A DNA stretch of 64,000 nt from Gemmatimonadota bacterium (GTDB lineage Bacteria; Gemmatimonadota; Gemmatimonadetes; Longimicrobiales; Gaopeijiaceae), in assembly GCA_041390105.1 (NCBI GenBank), contig JAWKQO010000001.1:1180001-1244000 (forward strand), read 5' to 3'. The stretch's first letter is position 1. Each line of letters opens with the position of its first letter. Below the pieces are notes generated by a model, which worked only from the letters and a program-made list of their open reading frames with translations, had not been told where the DNA came from and did no database searches. The translations under genes were made by a program, and so were the position numbers. Shown one piece after another: positions 28,204 to 37,419 of the stretch.

Positions 28204-28561
28204 GGTCCCGAATCTAGAGGTACGGGGTGGAGCCGCCAGTTGAGCTCCCGCTCGTTCGCTCCGGCGTGCAAGTTCTGCTCCGAGGGCCAGGCCCCGCTCC
28301 GACTCACGACCGGCCGGCCTGCTGTCTCGTCTCTCCAACACGCGCCGCGCGCGGACGACAGGCTGGGCGCGTCTGGCCGCTCCCGGGCGCGCTCCCCGCT
28401 CTCCTTCCGGGGTCGCCCGTCCGCGCATTGCTCGCGGACCAGGCCCCCATCCGCTGGCGGGCGGCGAGGCCCGGCCGGTCGGGCAGTGTTCTTGCGGGAT
28501 GTTTGCGCCGCCCGCCGGCAAGGCGAACTTTGACCCGCCTTCCCCAGGACCGACGGAGACC
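28204..28561. promoter_or_regulatory. Divergent intergenic region between acyltransferase and O-antigen-ligase genes
   Basis: 358 bases without a supported gene. Both flanking genes point away, so promoters for each must lie here, but I see no convincing -35/-10 pair. A 9-bp inverted repeat GCGCGGACG (28349-28357) / CGTCCGCGC (28418-28426) with a 60-base interval could form a long stem or a regulator site. Confidence 0.4.
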
Positions 28562-29947
28562 ATGCAACGCAGCCTGAGCCAGCCCCTTCCCGCCGACTTC
28601 CGGCGACCCCCCATGGGGGGTCGGCGTCTCGCCGAGCGCGTGCGCGACGGAGGCATGGGACTGTTCGATTGGTTCCGCGGCGTGCGCTGGTCCGTGAGCT
28701 TCGTCGCCTTCCTGGTCTACATCTTCTCGCTGGTGACCATGCGCTTGATGGTGGGCACCGAAGCCATGGTCGTCGCCCTGTTGGGCCTCCCCTTCGAGAA
28801 GCACAAGCTCAAGTTCCCCCAGCCGGCCGTTCTGCTGACCATCTTCGTGCTTTGGTGTGTGGTCGGCTACATGATGTCGCCCTTCCAGGGCGTGGTGGCC
28901 ACTTCCCTGGAGCAGCTGACCAAGGCGGGCATCATCATGTTCGTGGCGCTCAACGTGCTGAGCGACTGGAACCGGTTCCGGATGTTCCTCCTGGTGTTCC
29001 TCGGGTCGTTTCTGTTCTACCCGGGCCGCGGCTCGATCCTCTTCTGGGCCACCGGTGCCTACACGGTCTTCGGGCGGGCGATCTGGCTCTACATCTACGA
29101 GAACCCCAACGACCTGGCCGGGCTGACCTTCCTGCCTCTGGCGTGCGCGCTGTACATGATGGGCGAGCGCGGGCACAAGCTGGCGCGCCTCGGCGCCGTG
29201 GCATCCGTCGGGGTGTGCGCCTTCGTGATCGTGATCACGCAGTCCCGCGGCGCCATGCTCGCACTCATCGGGATGGGCTTGCTTTCCCTGGCCAACCAGA
29301 GAAAGAAGCTGCGCGCCATCGCCGCGGTGCTCTTCCTGGGTGGCATCGTCGCGATGTTCACGCCCGATGACATCATGAACCGCTTCATCGGACTCGTGGA
29401 AGCCGACTCCATCGAGGAGGCCGATCCGGAGAACTCCGCGATCGGACGGTGGACCATCTGGAAGGTGTCCATCGAGGTTTTCGCGGGCCGCCCCGTCACG
29501 GGCTGGGGCTTGGGCGCCTACCCCCTGCAACACTCCCGCGTCAGTCGGGGACGGCAGGACCTGCTCCCCGGCGCCCGCGGGGCCCGAGACACACACTCCA
29601 CCTATCTGCGGCTATTGGGCGAAACCGGGATCGTGGGATTGTCCTTGTTCCTGGGCCTGGTCGGAAGCGTGATGCTTCGGATCAGCCGCGCAGCAAAACG
29701 ACTCCGACGCATCGATCCGGAGCGCGCCCTCCAGTTGCGCTACCTGCGCAACGCTATGGTGGGCTTTCTCATGGCAGGCGTCTTCGCATCCTACGAAGAG
29801 CTGGCCTTCCTGTACGTGCACCTGGCGGTCCTCTGGTCGGGCGCGGTCCTGGCGGAACGCTCCCTGGCCCAAGCCCGAGTAGAGTCTCGACAACGTCTGG
29901 CCACACCAGGCGCTACTCCTCTTCCCCGGGTCGCTTCCGTGCGATGA
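28562..29947 (+). CDS. O-antigen ligase / Wzy-type polymerase family membrane protein
   Basis: 461 residues from ATG 28562 (CGGAG four bases upstream). About eleven transmembrane helices. The large periplasmic-loop signature of the WaaL/Wzy family is present: 'VIVITQSRGAMLALIGMGLL' (Arg), 'VFAGRPVTGWGLGAYPLQHS' and 'RDTHSTYLRLLGETGIVGLS' (His). Such proteins join undecaprenyl-linked glycan units to lipid A core or to each other. Ligase versus polymerase cannot be told from sequence. The stop overlaps the next gene by 4 bases (ATGA). Confidence 0.85.
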   Translation: MQRSLSQPLPADFRRPPMGGRRLAERVRDGGMGLFDWFRGVRWSVSFVAFLVYIFSLVTMRLMVGTEAMVVALLGLPFEKHKLKFPQPAVLLTIFVLWCVVGYMMSPFQGVVATSLEQLTKAGIIMFVALNVLSDWNRFRMFLLVFLGSFLFYPGRGSILFWATGAYTVFGRAIWLYIYENPNDLAGLTFLPLACALYMMGERGHKLARLGAVASVGVCAFVIVITQSRGAMLALIGMGLLSLANQRKKLRAIAAVLFLGGIVAMFTPDDIMNRFIGLVEADSIEEADPENSAIGRWTIWKVSIEVFAGRPVTGWGLGAYPLQHSRVSRGRQDLLPGARGARDTHSTYLRLLGETGIVGLSLFLGLVGSVMLRISRAAKRLRRIDPERALQLRYLRNAMVGFLMAGVFASYEELAFLYVHLAVLWSGAVLAERSLAQARVESRQRLATPGATPLPRVASVR

Positions 29948-31065
29948 TTCCTGTCGTCTTCTGCGTCGACAGCTTCGAGGAAGCCGGAACCGAGCTCAAC
30001 ACCATTCGAACCGCCGAGCGGATCGATCGCAGTCGGTTCGACCTCCGGGTGGTCTGCTTGTCTACGCGCGGCCGCCTCATCGATCGCTACCGCGAGTTGG
30101 ACATCCCCATCGTTCCGTTCGAGATCGGCTCGCTCTTCAAGCCGCCCCCGCTCGGCCAAGCGCGACGCTTGGTCCGCTACCTCCGCGAACAGCGCGTACA
30201 GGTGTTCCACGCGCACGGCATCTATGACAACGTCTTCGGCGTGCCTGTGGCGCGCTGGGCCGGCGTGCCGGCGGTCATAGCCAGCCGCCGCTGGTGGAAG
30301 ACCCCGGTGCGTCCGGAGTTGGGGCCCCTGAACCGCCTCTCCTATCGACTTGCCCACGCCGTGCTTGCCAATTCCCACGGTGTGGCGCGTATCCTCACCA
30401 CGGAGGATGGCGTGGAACCGGCCCGCGTGCACGTGATCCCCAACTTCGTCGAGCGTGCTGCCTTCCAACCTCCCGATGCCGCATGGATCGCAGAGCGTCG
30501 ACAGCAGCTGGGCGTCGGCGTTCAGGCCCGCCTCATCGGCACGGTCGCTCGCCTGCGGCCGGAAAAGGATCACGCCGGCCTCGTGGATGCGTTCAGCCGC
30601 TTGGCCCACCGCCATCCCGATGTGCACATGGTGTTCGTGGGAGACGGCCCCGAGGAATCCCGACTGAGGGAGCTGATCCGCGCGAAGGGGCTCGAAGGGC
30701 GGGTCCTGCTCGCGGGGAAGCAGCCCAGCCGCCCGAGTTGGCACGCTCTGTTCGAGGTCTCTCTGCTCGGTTCGCAGAGCGAAGGCTTCCCCAACACCTT
30801 GCTGGAAGCCATGGCCCTCGGGCGTCCCCTGGTCGCGACCGATGTGGGCGGCGTCCCCGATGCGCTGGAGAATGGTGTCAACGGTGTGCTGGTGCCCCCG
30901 GCGGACCCAAGTGCGTTCGCAGCGGCCTTGGAGCCGCTGCTCGCCGACGCGGCGCTACGCACGCGCATGGGCCAGGCATCACTGCAGAAGGCTGAAGCGT
31001 TCACGGCCGAGCGTGCGATCGGGAGCCTGCACGACCTTTACCTGAGTCTCCTGGGAGCACGCTGA
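29944..31065 (+). CDS. GT4 family glycosyltransferase
   Basis: 373 residues from ATG 29944, overlapping the upstream stop. N-terminal 'VVFCVDSFEEAGTELNTIRT' and 'VQVFHAHGIYDNVFGVPVAR'. C-terminal donor domain 'GTVARLRPEKDHAGLVDAFS', 'HMVFVGDGPEESRLRELIRA' and 'LLGSQSEGFPNTLLEAMALG' with E-x7-E. Retaining GT-B enzyme in the cytoplasm. The gene order polymerase-GT4-amidotransferase resembles exosortase-A-type EPS loci, though no exosortase is present. Sugar donor unknown. Confidence 0.88.
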   Translation: MIPVVFCVDSFEEAGTELNTIRTAERIDRSRFDLRVVCLSTRGRLIDRYRELDIPIVPFEIGSLFKPPPLGQARRLVRYLREQRVQVFHAHGIYDNVFGVPVARWAGVPAVIASRRWWKTPVRPELGPLNRLSYRLAHAVLANSHGVARILTTEDGVEPARVHVIPNFVERAAFQPPDAAWIAERRQQLGVGVQARLIGTVARLRPEKDHAGLVDAFSRLAHRHPDVHMVFVGDGPEESRLRELIRAKGLEGRVLLAGKQPSRPSWHALFEVSLLGSQSEGFPNTLLEAMALGRPLVATDVGGVPDALENGVNGVLVPPADPSAFAAALEPLLADAALRTRMGQASLQKAEAFTAERAIGSLHDLYLSLLGAR

Positions 31066-32951
31066 TGTGCGGGATTGCAGGCTGGGCCGGGCTTTCGGGG
31101 CGGCAGAACGGCCGCGCCGAGCTCCAACGCATGTGTGACGTGATCCGGCACCGTGGGCCCGATGATGAAGGCTTCCACCTCGCCACTGACGTGGCGCTGG
31201 GGATGCGACGGCTGAGCATCATCGACGTCGCGGGTGGGCACCAACCCATCTCCAGCGAAGACGGCAATGCCACCATCGTCTACAACGGGGAGATCTACAA
31301 CTTCCAGGGCCTCCGCCGGGAGTTGGAAGCCAGGGGCCACACCTTCCGGACGCACACCGACACCGAAGTGATCCTGCATCGCTTCGAGGAACGTGGCCCT
31401 CAGGTCGTCGACGACCTCAATGGCATGTTCGCCCTGGCCATCTGGGACGAGCGGGCCCAGCAGCTCTTCGTGGCGCGCGATCGCATGGGCATCAAGCCGC
31501 TCTACTATTGGCCCGTCGACGGTGGAGTGGTCTTCGCTTCCGAGTTGAAGTCCATCGCTTGCCTGCCGTTCTTCGACCAGCCCATCGATCCAGAGGGGTT
31601 GGCCCAGTACCTCTCCCTGGGATACGTGCCCGACCCGCTTTCAATCTATGCCGGCGTACACAAGCTCCCGCCCGGACACCGGCTCCTCTGGTCACGGAGC
31701 GAGGGCCTGCGTGTCGAGCAGTATTGGAGCCCACTGCGAGCGGAGGATCCGACCATCGACCGCGATGCCGCCGTCGAAGAGATCCGGCGCCTGATCGACG
31801 ACGCCGTGCGCGCCAGGTTGGTGGCGGATGTGCCGTTGGGCGCGTTCCTGTCCGGAGGCATCGACTCCTCGACCGTGGTGGCGCATATGGCGCGTCACAA
31901 GACCGGCGCGCTCAAGACGTTCTCCATCGGCTTCGAGGAGCGCGAGTTCAATGAGGCGGACGACGCTCGCGCAGTCGCTGAAGCGCTCGGGACACAGCAC
32001 ACACAGCTGACCGTGCGGCCCGACGTGGACGCACTGATCGAAGCCGTCGTGCTCGGCTTCGACGAACCGTTCGCAGACTCGTCGGCCATCCCCACATACC
32101 TTGTTTCTGAACTGGCACGACAGCAAGTCACGGTGTCGCTGTCGGGGGACGGGGGTGACGAGCTGTTTGGTGGCTACACGCGCTACATCGAAACGCTGGG
32201 TCGTAGGCGCGAGCTCCCGACCCTTCTCGGCAGGCCGTTGGCCGCCCTCGCGCGCCGCCTGCCGCATGCCACCTTGGGCCGCAATCGGCTGCTGGATCTC
32301 GGCCGGCGCATCGAGGGCCGCTACGCGACCCAGGTCGCCTATCCCCTCGACCCGCGCGAGGGCGGAGTCGCGGGTCCCGATCTCCTCGCGCGCTTGCCCG
32401 ACTTCGAGCGCTGCCTCGAGCCCTGGTTCGCTCAGGTCCCGACGGGCACCCTCGCCCATCGACTCATGAGCGTGGACCTCCTTACCTACCTCCCCGGGGA
32501 TATCCTCACCAAGGTCGATCGGATGTCGATGGCCGTCTCGTTGGAGGCCCGCGTCCCCCTGCTCGACCACCGGCTCGTCGAATTCGCGATGCGCATCCCC
32601 AGCGAGCTCAAGGTCCGGGGAGAAGGCAAGTGGATCCTCCGCGAAGCCGTCCGGCACTTGCTGCCCGAGCGTGTGTTCCGCAAGGCGAAACAGGGCTTTG
32701 CGGTGCCCCTCAAGCCGTGGCTTCGCAACGAGCTGCGCCACCGCCTCGAGCCTCTGACCCGCCCCAACGCCGAGATCCAGGAGTGGGTGGACCGAGCGTC
32801 GGTGCTGCGACTGCGACGCGAACACGACGAGCGTCGCCGTGACCACAGCACGCTCCTGTGGCGCTTGTTGGTCCTGCAACTCTGGCTGGAGTCGCGGCAC
32901 AGCCCCCTCCCCACTCCCGACCCTAGCCTGCTGGGTGCCGCAGACGCCTGA
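31065..32951 (+). CDS. AsnB-type glutamine-dependent amidotransferase
   Basis: 628 residues, start ATG 31065 sharing one base with the upstream stop (TGATG). The N-terminal Ntn glutaminase domain starts with nucleophile Cys2 ('MCGIAGWAGLSG') and has 'RHRGPDDEGFH' and 'IVYNGEIYNFQGLRRELEAR'. The synthetase domain carries the PPi loop 'LSGGIDSSTVVAHMA' near 260 and 'SGDGGDELFGGYTRY' near 362. In glycan loci such proteins are thought to amidate sugar acids rather than make asparagine. Length matches the exosortase-A-associated amidotransferase group (about 630). Confidence 0.88.
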   Translation: MCGIAGWAGLSGRQNGRAELQRMCDVIRHRGPDDEGFHLATDVALGMRRLSIIDVAGGHQPISSEDGNATIVYNGEIYNFQGLRRELEARGHTFRTHTDTEVILHRFEERGPQVVDDLNGMFALAIWDERAQQLFVARDRMGIKPLYYWPVDGGVVFASELKSIACLPFFDQPIDPEGLAQYLSLGYVPDPLSIYAGVHKLPPGHRLLWSRSEGLRVEQYWSPLRAEDPTIDRDAAVEEIRRLIDDAVRARLVADVPLGAFLSGGIDSSTVVAHMARHKTGALKTFSIGFEEREFNEADDARAVAEALGTQHTQLTVRPDVDALIEAVVLGFDEPFADSSAIPTYLVSELARQQVTVSLSGDGGDELFGGYTRYIETLGRRRELPTLLGRPLAALARRLPHATLGRNRLLDLGRRIEGRYATQVAYPLDPREGGVAGPDLLARLPDFERCLEPWFAQVPTGTLAHRLMSVDLLTYLPGDILTKVDRMSMAVSLEARVPLLDHRLVEFAMRIPSELKVRGEGKWILREAVRHLLPERVFRKAKQGFAVPLKPWLRNELRHRLEPLTRPNAEIQEWVDRASVLRLRREHDERRRDHSTLLWRLLVLQLWLESRHSPLPTPDPSLLGAADA

Positions 32952-33286
32952 AGCCGTCTGTTTCCGCCAGAAAACAAGCGTTTTCCAGCCCGCCGGCGTG
33001 CCGAGGTGATGCACCCCTGACCCGACTCGCGCAGGTCTGGCACGATTTTGCAAACCTGAGGCCTGCGCGCCACACCTGATTCCGTAGGCTACTGCGCCAG
33101 AAGCGCCTACGGTGCCGGGAACCGAGGTTTCTCGGGGCTCCGCGCAGGTCGGGCCCGAGTGTTGCAGTAGTCCGGCGCTCGTGACCCGACCCTGTCGCGC
33201 ACCTGCACCACATGACGTCGTCAACGCATGTGTCCCGCAGTGCCGCGGCCGTATTTGAAACCTCCCACCGTGGGTGTAAGAGCGCA
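32952..33286 (+). promoter_or_regulatory. Intergenic region upstream of lipoprotein 1
   Basis: 335 bases without a supported gene. It holds a small inverted repeat GAAAAC/GTTTTC (32970-32985) shortly after the amidotransferase stop and a perfect 8-bp stem CCGTAGGC (33082-33089) / GCCTACGG (33105-33112) with a 15-nt loop. No convincing promoter consensus is seen. An ATG at 33212 is in frame with lipoprotein 1 but gives an overlong signal peptide. Confidence 0.4.
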
Positions 33287-36200
33287 GTGAAATACCGGTT
33301 CATCGGGAGCTCGGTCACGGGCCTCCACACGAGACACCCCCTGCTCGGCACGTTTCTTCTCCTTCTCCTTCTGGCTTCCTGTCGCTCCGACTCCCTCGGA
33401 CCGACGCTCGATCTGGACAACCCCGTCGACGGCGACCTCGTGGTCGAGCCGGTGGAGCTCTTGCTCACCAACGGCGAGTCAGGGTGGGTCCGGCCTTTGA
33501 TGCGCACCCTCACCGGGGTCGACCTGTCGTCGTTCCCGGGTAGCGAGCGCATCGTCTGGTCGGTGGACCGGCCAGCGATCGCCGACGTCGCCAAGGACGG
33601 CTCGGTTTCCGCGAAGCTGCCCGGTGAGACGCGCGTGACCGCCACCCTGGACGGTCGCACGGCGAGTGCCTTCGTGACGGTGCTCCCGCGCCCCGCCGCG
33701 CTGCGCCCGCTCATGGATCTCACCATGCTCGGCACCGTGGGTGCCACACTGCGCGACAGCATCGGCGTTCAGGTGATCGACGAAGGGGGCCTGCCGGTCG
33801 CCGGTTTCGAGGTGCGGTTCTCGACGGAGCTCGGAGACGGTCGCGTCTCTCCCAAGACGGTCGTCACCGACGCCTCCGGCATCGCGCGTGTCTCGTGGCG
33901 CTTGGGAGGGGACATCGGTCTCCAGGCCGTGCGAGTCGCATCGGACGGACTGGACGAGATCTACCTCAGCGCTCAGGTCGAACCGACCTCCGATCGCCTC
34001 CGGCTCGAACCGGTCGACGGCGACGGCCAGGAGGGTGAAGTGGGCGAACTTCTCGACCGGCCGCTGAAGGTCCGGGTGGTCGACGAATTCGGGAACCCGG
34101 TTACGGGCCAGGAGGTCTCCTGGGAGTTGGACGCGGGCTCTCTGGTCACGGCCACCTCCGCCTCGGACTCCGAGGGCCTCCCGCTGCTCCAGGCCAAGTC
34201 CACCGCCGGCAACACTGGCCTCACCGAGGTCAGCTGGCGCCTGGGCACCGAGTCCGGGACGCATCGCGCGGTTGCGCGGCTTCCCAACGGGTTCTCGGCG
34301 TGGTTCGAGGCCAAGGCCAGTGCCAAAGTCATCGCCAGTGTGGAGATCACCCCAGGTGCGCTCGACCTGGAGCCCGGCCGCCGGGCCAGCCTCGATGCAG
34401 TCGCGTACGATCCCTTCGGGAACAAGATCAGCGTCGATCCGCGCTGGAGCTCGGCCAACCCGGCTGTCGCGACCGTCAGCAAGACTGGTGAGGTCGTGGC
34501 CGTGTCCGTCGGTACGACCGAGATCCTGGCCGAGACCAAGACCATGACGGCCACCGCCACCGTCCGGGTGCTGCAGGTGGGAGCCAGCCGCATCCTGGTC
34601 GCGGGCGGGAACAGCCAGGTGGGGCAGGTCTCAACGACGCTTCCAACCTCCTTGGCGGCCCGGGTCGTCGATGGACAGGGCCGGGGGGTTCCCGGAATCC
34701 GCATCACCTGGGGTGTCGCCTCCGGTGGCGGCTCGCTGTCGGCCCGTTCGTCCACGACCGACCAGACCGGTACCGCGCGTTCCTCCTGGACGCTGGGCGG
34801 CGCAGCCGGAGTGCAACGCGTGACGGCCGGCGGTGGCGGACTGACTGCGGTGACGTTCGTGGCACAAGCCACGGCCGCAGCCGCCCGCACGGTCCGCGTC
34901 CTCCCTTCGGTTCTCTCCATCCAGCCGGGTGACGAGGTCCCGATGCAGGCGCAGCTGCTGGACGGACAGGGCAACCCCATCTACGGCACCACCTTCACGT
35001 GGAGCAGCACCAACGTGGGCGTCGCCCGCGTGGGCCCGAAGGGAACCGTAGACGGCATCTCTCCCGGTCAGTCCTTCGTGTACGCCCAGGCAGGGTCCGT
35101 TCGGGGTCTCGCCACCGTGAACGTGGCGCAGGGCGCCGGCCGGGTGCAGATGGGCGCACCGCGGACGAACTTCAGTGCTCTTGGCGATATGGTGCAGTTC
35201 ACCGCCCAGGCGTACAACGCGAGCGGCGGGAAGATCAGCGGCTCGTTCAACTGGGTCAGCCGCGACCCTGGCGTCGCATCCGTCGACGCGCTGGGACGCG
35301 TGACCTCGAAGTCGAATGGGTCCACCCGCATCGTGGCCTGCTCGGGCGCCTGTGACAGCCTCAGCGTCACGGTGCGTCAGATCCCCAACGCGGTGAGTTT
35401 CGGCGCCAACTCGTTCTCGATCGGTATGGGCAGCACCCAGTCTCTGGGCGCCAAGGCGGTGGACCCACGCGGAAACGCGGTTCAGGGCGCCTCCTGGACG
35501 TTCTCCAGCTCCAACACCTCCGTGGTGAGCGTATCGGCGGCTGGCGCGATCACAGGGGTGAGCACCGGCAGTGCCACCATCACCGCACGGGCGACGGCTC
35601 AGGGCACCTCGGTCAACGGACAGGTCTCGGTGACGGTGAGCGGGGGAAGCGCTCCGCCCCCACCGCCACCGCCCCCGCCGCCGGTCGGTGGGGCACCCGA
35701 CCTGCCGCGTAGCTGGGTCAACACCAGCTATACGGCTCCCGGTGGCCGCACGATCCGCGTTCGACAGGGAGACGACCTGCAGGCGGCGATCAACAACGCG
35801 CAGCGCGGTGACATCCTCATGCTCGACGCCGGAGCCACCTTCCGTGGCGACTACGTCCTGCCGGCCAAGGCCGGGAGCGGATGGATCGTCATCACGACGA
35901 ACACGACCCTCCCTCCAGCGGGTGCGCGGGTGACACCGCAGAGCGCGAGCAACTTCGCGCGCATCGAAGCCGCCAGCAGCTCACCGGCGCTCTGGGTCAA
36001 GCCCGGAGCCAGCCAGTATCGGATCATGGGCGTGGAGGTCGGCGTCGCGTCGTCGGCACCGTTCAGCTTCGGTATCGTGAAGCTGGGCGACTCGGGGGCC
36101 GCTCAGAACAGCCTCTCCAAGGTGCCGCGAGACATCATCCTCGACCGCGTCTACGTGCACGGACCCACCAGCATGCACGTGAAGCGCTGCGTGGAGATCA

Positions 36201-37165
36201 ACGCGTCGCCCGCAGCCGTCATCGACTCGTGGCTCTCCGACTGCCATGCCCAGGGGCAGGACTCCCAGGCCATCTTGGGGTGGAACGCGCCAGGGCCGTT
36301 CAAGATCGTCAACAACTACCTCGAGGGTGCTGGCGAGAACGTCATGTTCGGTGGCGCCGATCCCTCGATCGCCGGTCTGGTCCCCTCGGACATCGAGATC
36401 CGGCACAACCATCTCTTCAAGCCGCTCTCCTGGCAGAACACCGCGTGGACAGTCAAGAACCACTTCGAGCTGAAGATGGCGCGGAGGGTGCTCTTCGAGG
36501 GGAACGTGCTCGAGAACAACTGGATCCAGGCCCAGACGGGATACTCGATCGTGTTCCAGAGCCTGAATCAGGGTGGGGGCGCGCCGCAGGCGGTCGTCGA
36601 GCACGTCACCGTCCGCTACAACCTCATCCGCAACAGCGTGGCAGGCATCAACCTGCTCTCGCGGTTCAAGGCCACCTCCGCCCAGGCTGCAAACAACATC
36701 TTGATCGAGCACAACGTACTCGACCGGATGGGACCGACCTCGAGCTTCGGCGGGCAGGGGCGCACCTTCCAGGTGCTGGATGATATCCGCTCACTCACGA
36801 TCCGCAGGAACACCGTATTCGCGGGTCAGTCGGTGCTCCTCTTCGACGGAGCGAGCCCGACGCAGAACTTCGTGTTCCAGGGCAATATCGTCAGCTTCAC
36901 ACAGTTTGGGATCATCGGCAGTGGCGCAGGCGAAGGAACGGCCGCGCTCGCCCAGTATGCGCCCGGTGGCACGTTCTCGGACAATGTCATCATCGCCGGG
37001 AAGAACTCGCTCTATCCGTCGGGGAACCACTTCCCGGGGAACGTCAGTCAGGTCGGCTTCCAGAACGTGGGTGGGGGCAACTACCAGTTGTCCGCCTCCA
37101 GCCCCTACGCCGGCCGGGGAGCGGATATCCCGGCCCTCAACGCCGCGACCGCCGGGGCCCGCTAG
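33287..37165 (+). CDS. Giant lipoprotein: Ig-like (Big) stalk, poly-Pro hinge, C-terminal beta-helix (copy 1)
   Basis: About 1292 residues from GTG 33287, chosen because the signal peptide then aligns with copy 2 ('IGSSV' shared) and has normal length; ATG 33212 would add 25 residues. Lipobox 'LLLLLLASC'. A long stalk of Ig-like modules follows: Big_1-type ('DEGGLPVAGFEVRFSTELGD') and Big_2-type ('SVEITPGALDLEPGRRASLD', 'VRVLPSVLSIQPGDEVPMQA'). A run of ten prolines near residue 790 leads to a right-handed beta-helix domain ('DLQAAINNAQRGDILMLDAG', 'NNYLEGAGENVMFGGADP', 'RRVLFEGNVLENNW'). Likely anchored in the outer membrane, presenting a carbohydrate-binding or lyase-like head. Enzyme activity is not demonstrated. 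Confidence 0.85.
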   Translation: MKYRFIGSSVTGLHTRHPLLGTFLLLLLLASCRSDSLGPTLDLDNPVDGDLVVEPVELLLTNGESGWVRPLMRTLTGVDLSSFPGSERIVWSVDRPAIADVAKDGSVSAKLPGETRVTATLDGRTASAFVTVLPRPAALRPLMDLTMLGTVGATLRDSIGVQVIDEGGLPVAGFEVRFSTELGDGRVSPKTVVTDASGIARVSWRLGGDIGLQAVRVASDGLDEIYLSAQVEPTSDRLRLEPVDGDGQEGEVGELLDRPLKVRVVDEFGNPVTGQEVSWELDAGSLVTATSASDSEGLPLLQAKSTAGNTGLTEVSWRLGTESGTHRAVARLPNGFSAWFEAKASAKVIASVEITPGALDLEPGRRASLDAVAYDPFGNKISVDPRWSSANPAVATVSKTGEVVAVSVGTTEILAETKTMTATATVRVLQVGASRILVAGGNSQVGQVSTTLPTSLAARVVDGQGRGVPGIRITWGVASGGGSLSARSSTTDQTGTARSSWTLGGAAGVQRVTAGGGGLTAVTFVAQATAAAARTVRVLPSVLSIQPGDEVPMQAQLLDGQGNPIYGTTFTWSSTNVGVARVGPKGTVDGISPGQSFVYAQAGSVRGLATVNVAQGAGRVQMGAPRTNFSALGDMVQFTAQAYNASGGKISGSFNWVSRDPGVASVDALGRVTSKSNGSTRIVACSGACDSLSVTVRQIPNAVSFGANSFSIGMGSTQSLGAKAVDPRGNAVQGASWTFSSSNTSVVSVSAAGAITGVSTGSATITARATAQGTSVNGQVSVTVSGGSAPPPPPPPPPPVGGAPDLPRSWVNTSYTAPGGRTIRVRQGDDLQAAINNAQRGDILMLDAGATFRGDYVLPAKAGSGWIVITTNTTLPPAGARVTPQSASNFARIEAASSSPALWVKPGASQYRIMGVEVGVASSAPFSFGIVKLGDSGAAQNSLSKVPRDIILDRVYVHGPTSMHVKRCVEINASPAAVIDSWLSDCHAQGQDSQAILGWNAPGPFKIVNNYLEGAGENVMFGGADPSIAGLVPSDIEIRHNHLFKPLSWQNTAWTVKNHFELKMARRVLFEGNVLENNWIQAQTGYSIVFQSLNQGGGAPQAVVEHVTVRYNLIRNSVAGINLLSRFKATSAQAANNILIEHNVLDRMGPTSSFGGQGRTFQVLDDIRSLTIRRNTVFAGQSVLLFDGASPTQNFVFQGNIVSFTQFGIIGSGAGEGTAALAQYAPGGTFSDNVIIAGKNSLYPSGNHFPGNVSQVGFQNVGGGNYQLSASSPYAGRGADIPALNAATAGAR

Positions 37166-37190
37166 GCCGAGGCAAGCGACGCGCAGGTCC

Positions 37191-37219
37191 AGGGCCCGGA
37201 GGCACCGCCTCCGGGCCCT
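37191..37219 (+). terminator. Hairpin terminator after lipoprotein 1
   Basis: Perfect 13-bp stem AGGGCCCGGAGGC (37191-37203) / GCCTCCGGGCCCT (37207-37219), loop ACC, 25 bases beyond the stop codon. Only a short T run follows, so efficiency is uncertain. The rest of the 254-base gap to the next gene shows no other gene. Confidence 0.6.
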
Positions 37220-37419
37220 TCGTGCGTCAGGGCTCGCACGAGCAGGGCTCCCCGCAGCGCCGACCGCCACCAGACCGGCCGTGGGCCCGTTGCGGGACGC
37301 TCGCCCCTTCGGCATCCTCCCCCGCTCCGCCCCGACCCCCCTGGCGCGGAGTCTGCTATGATGGCGCATTCTCGCCTCATCCCCGAGGTGACCCCCCAGT
37401 CAAGGCAAGGGACAGATCG

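Noticed and set aside
33250..33285. TTGAAA / TAAGAG pair as promoter of lipoprotein 1
   Set aside because: The -10 would lie only a few bases before the preferred GTG start, leaving no room for a ribosome-binding site.
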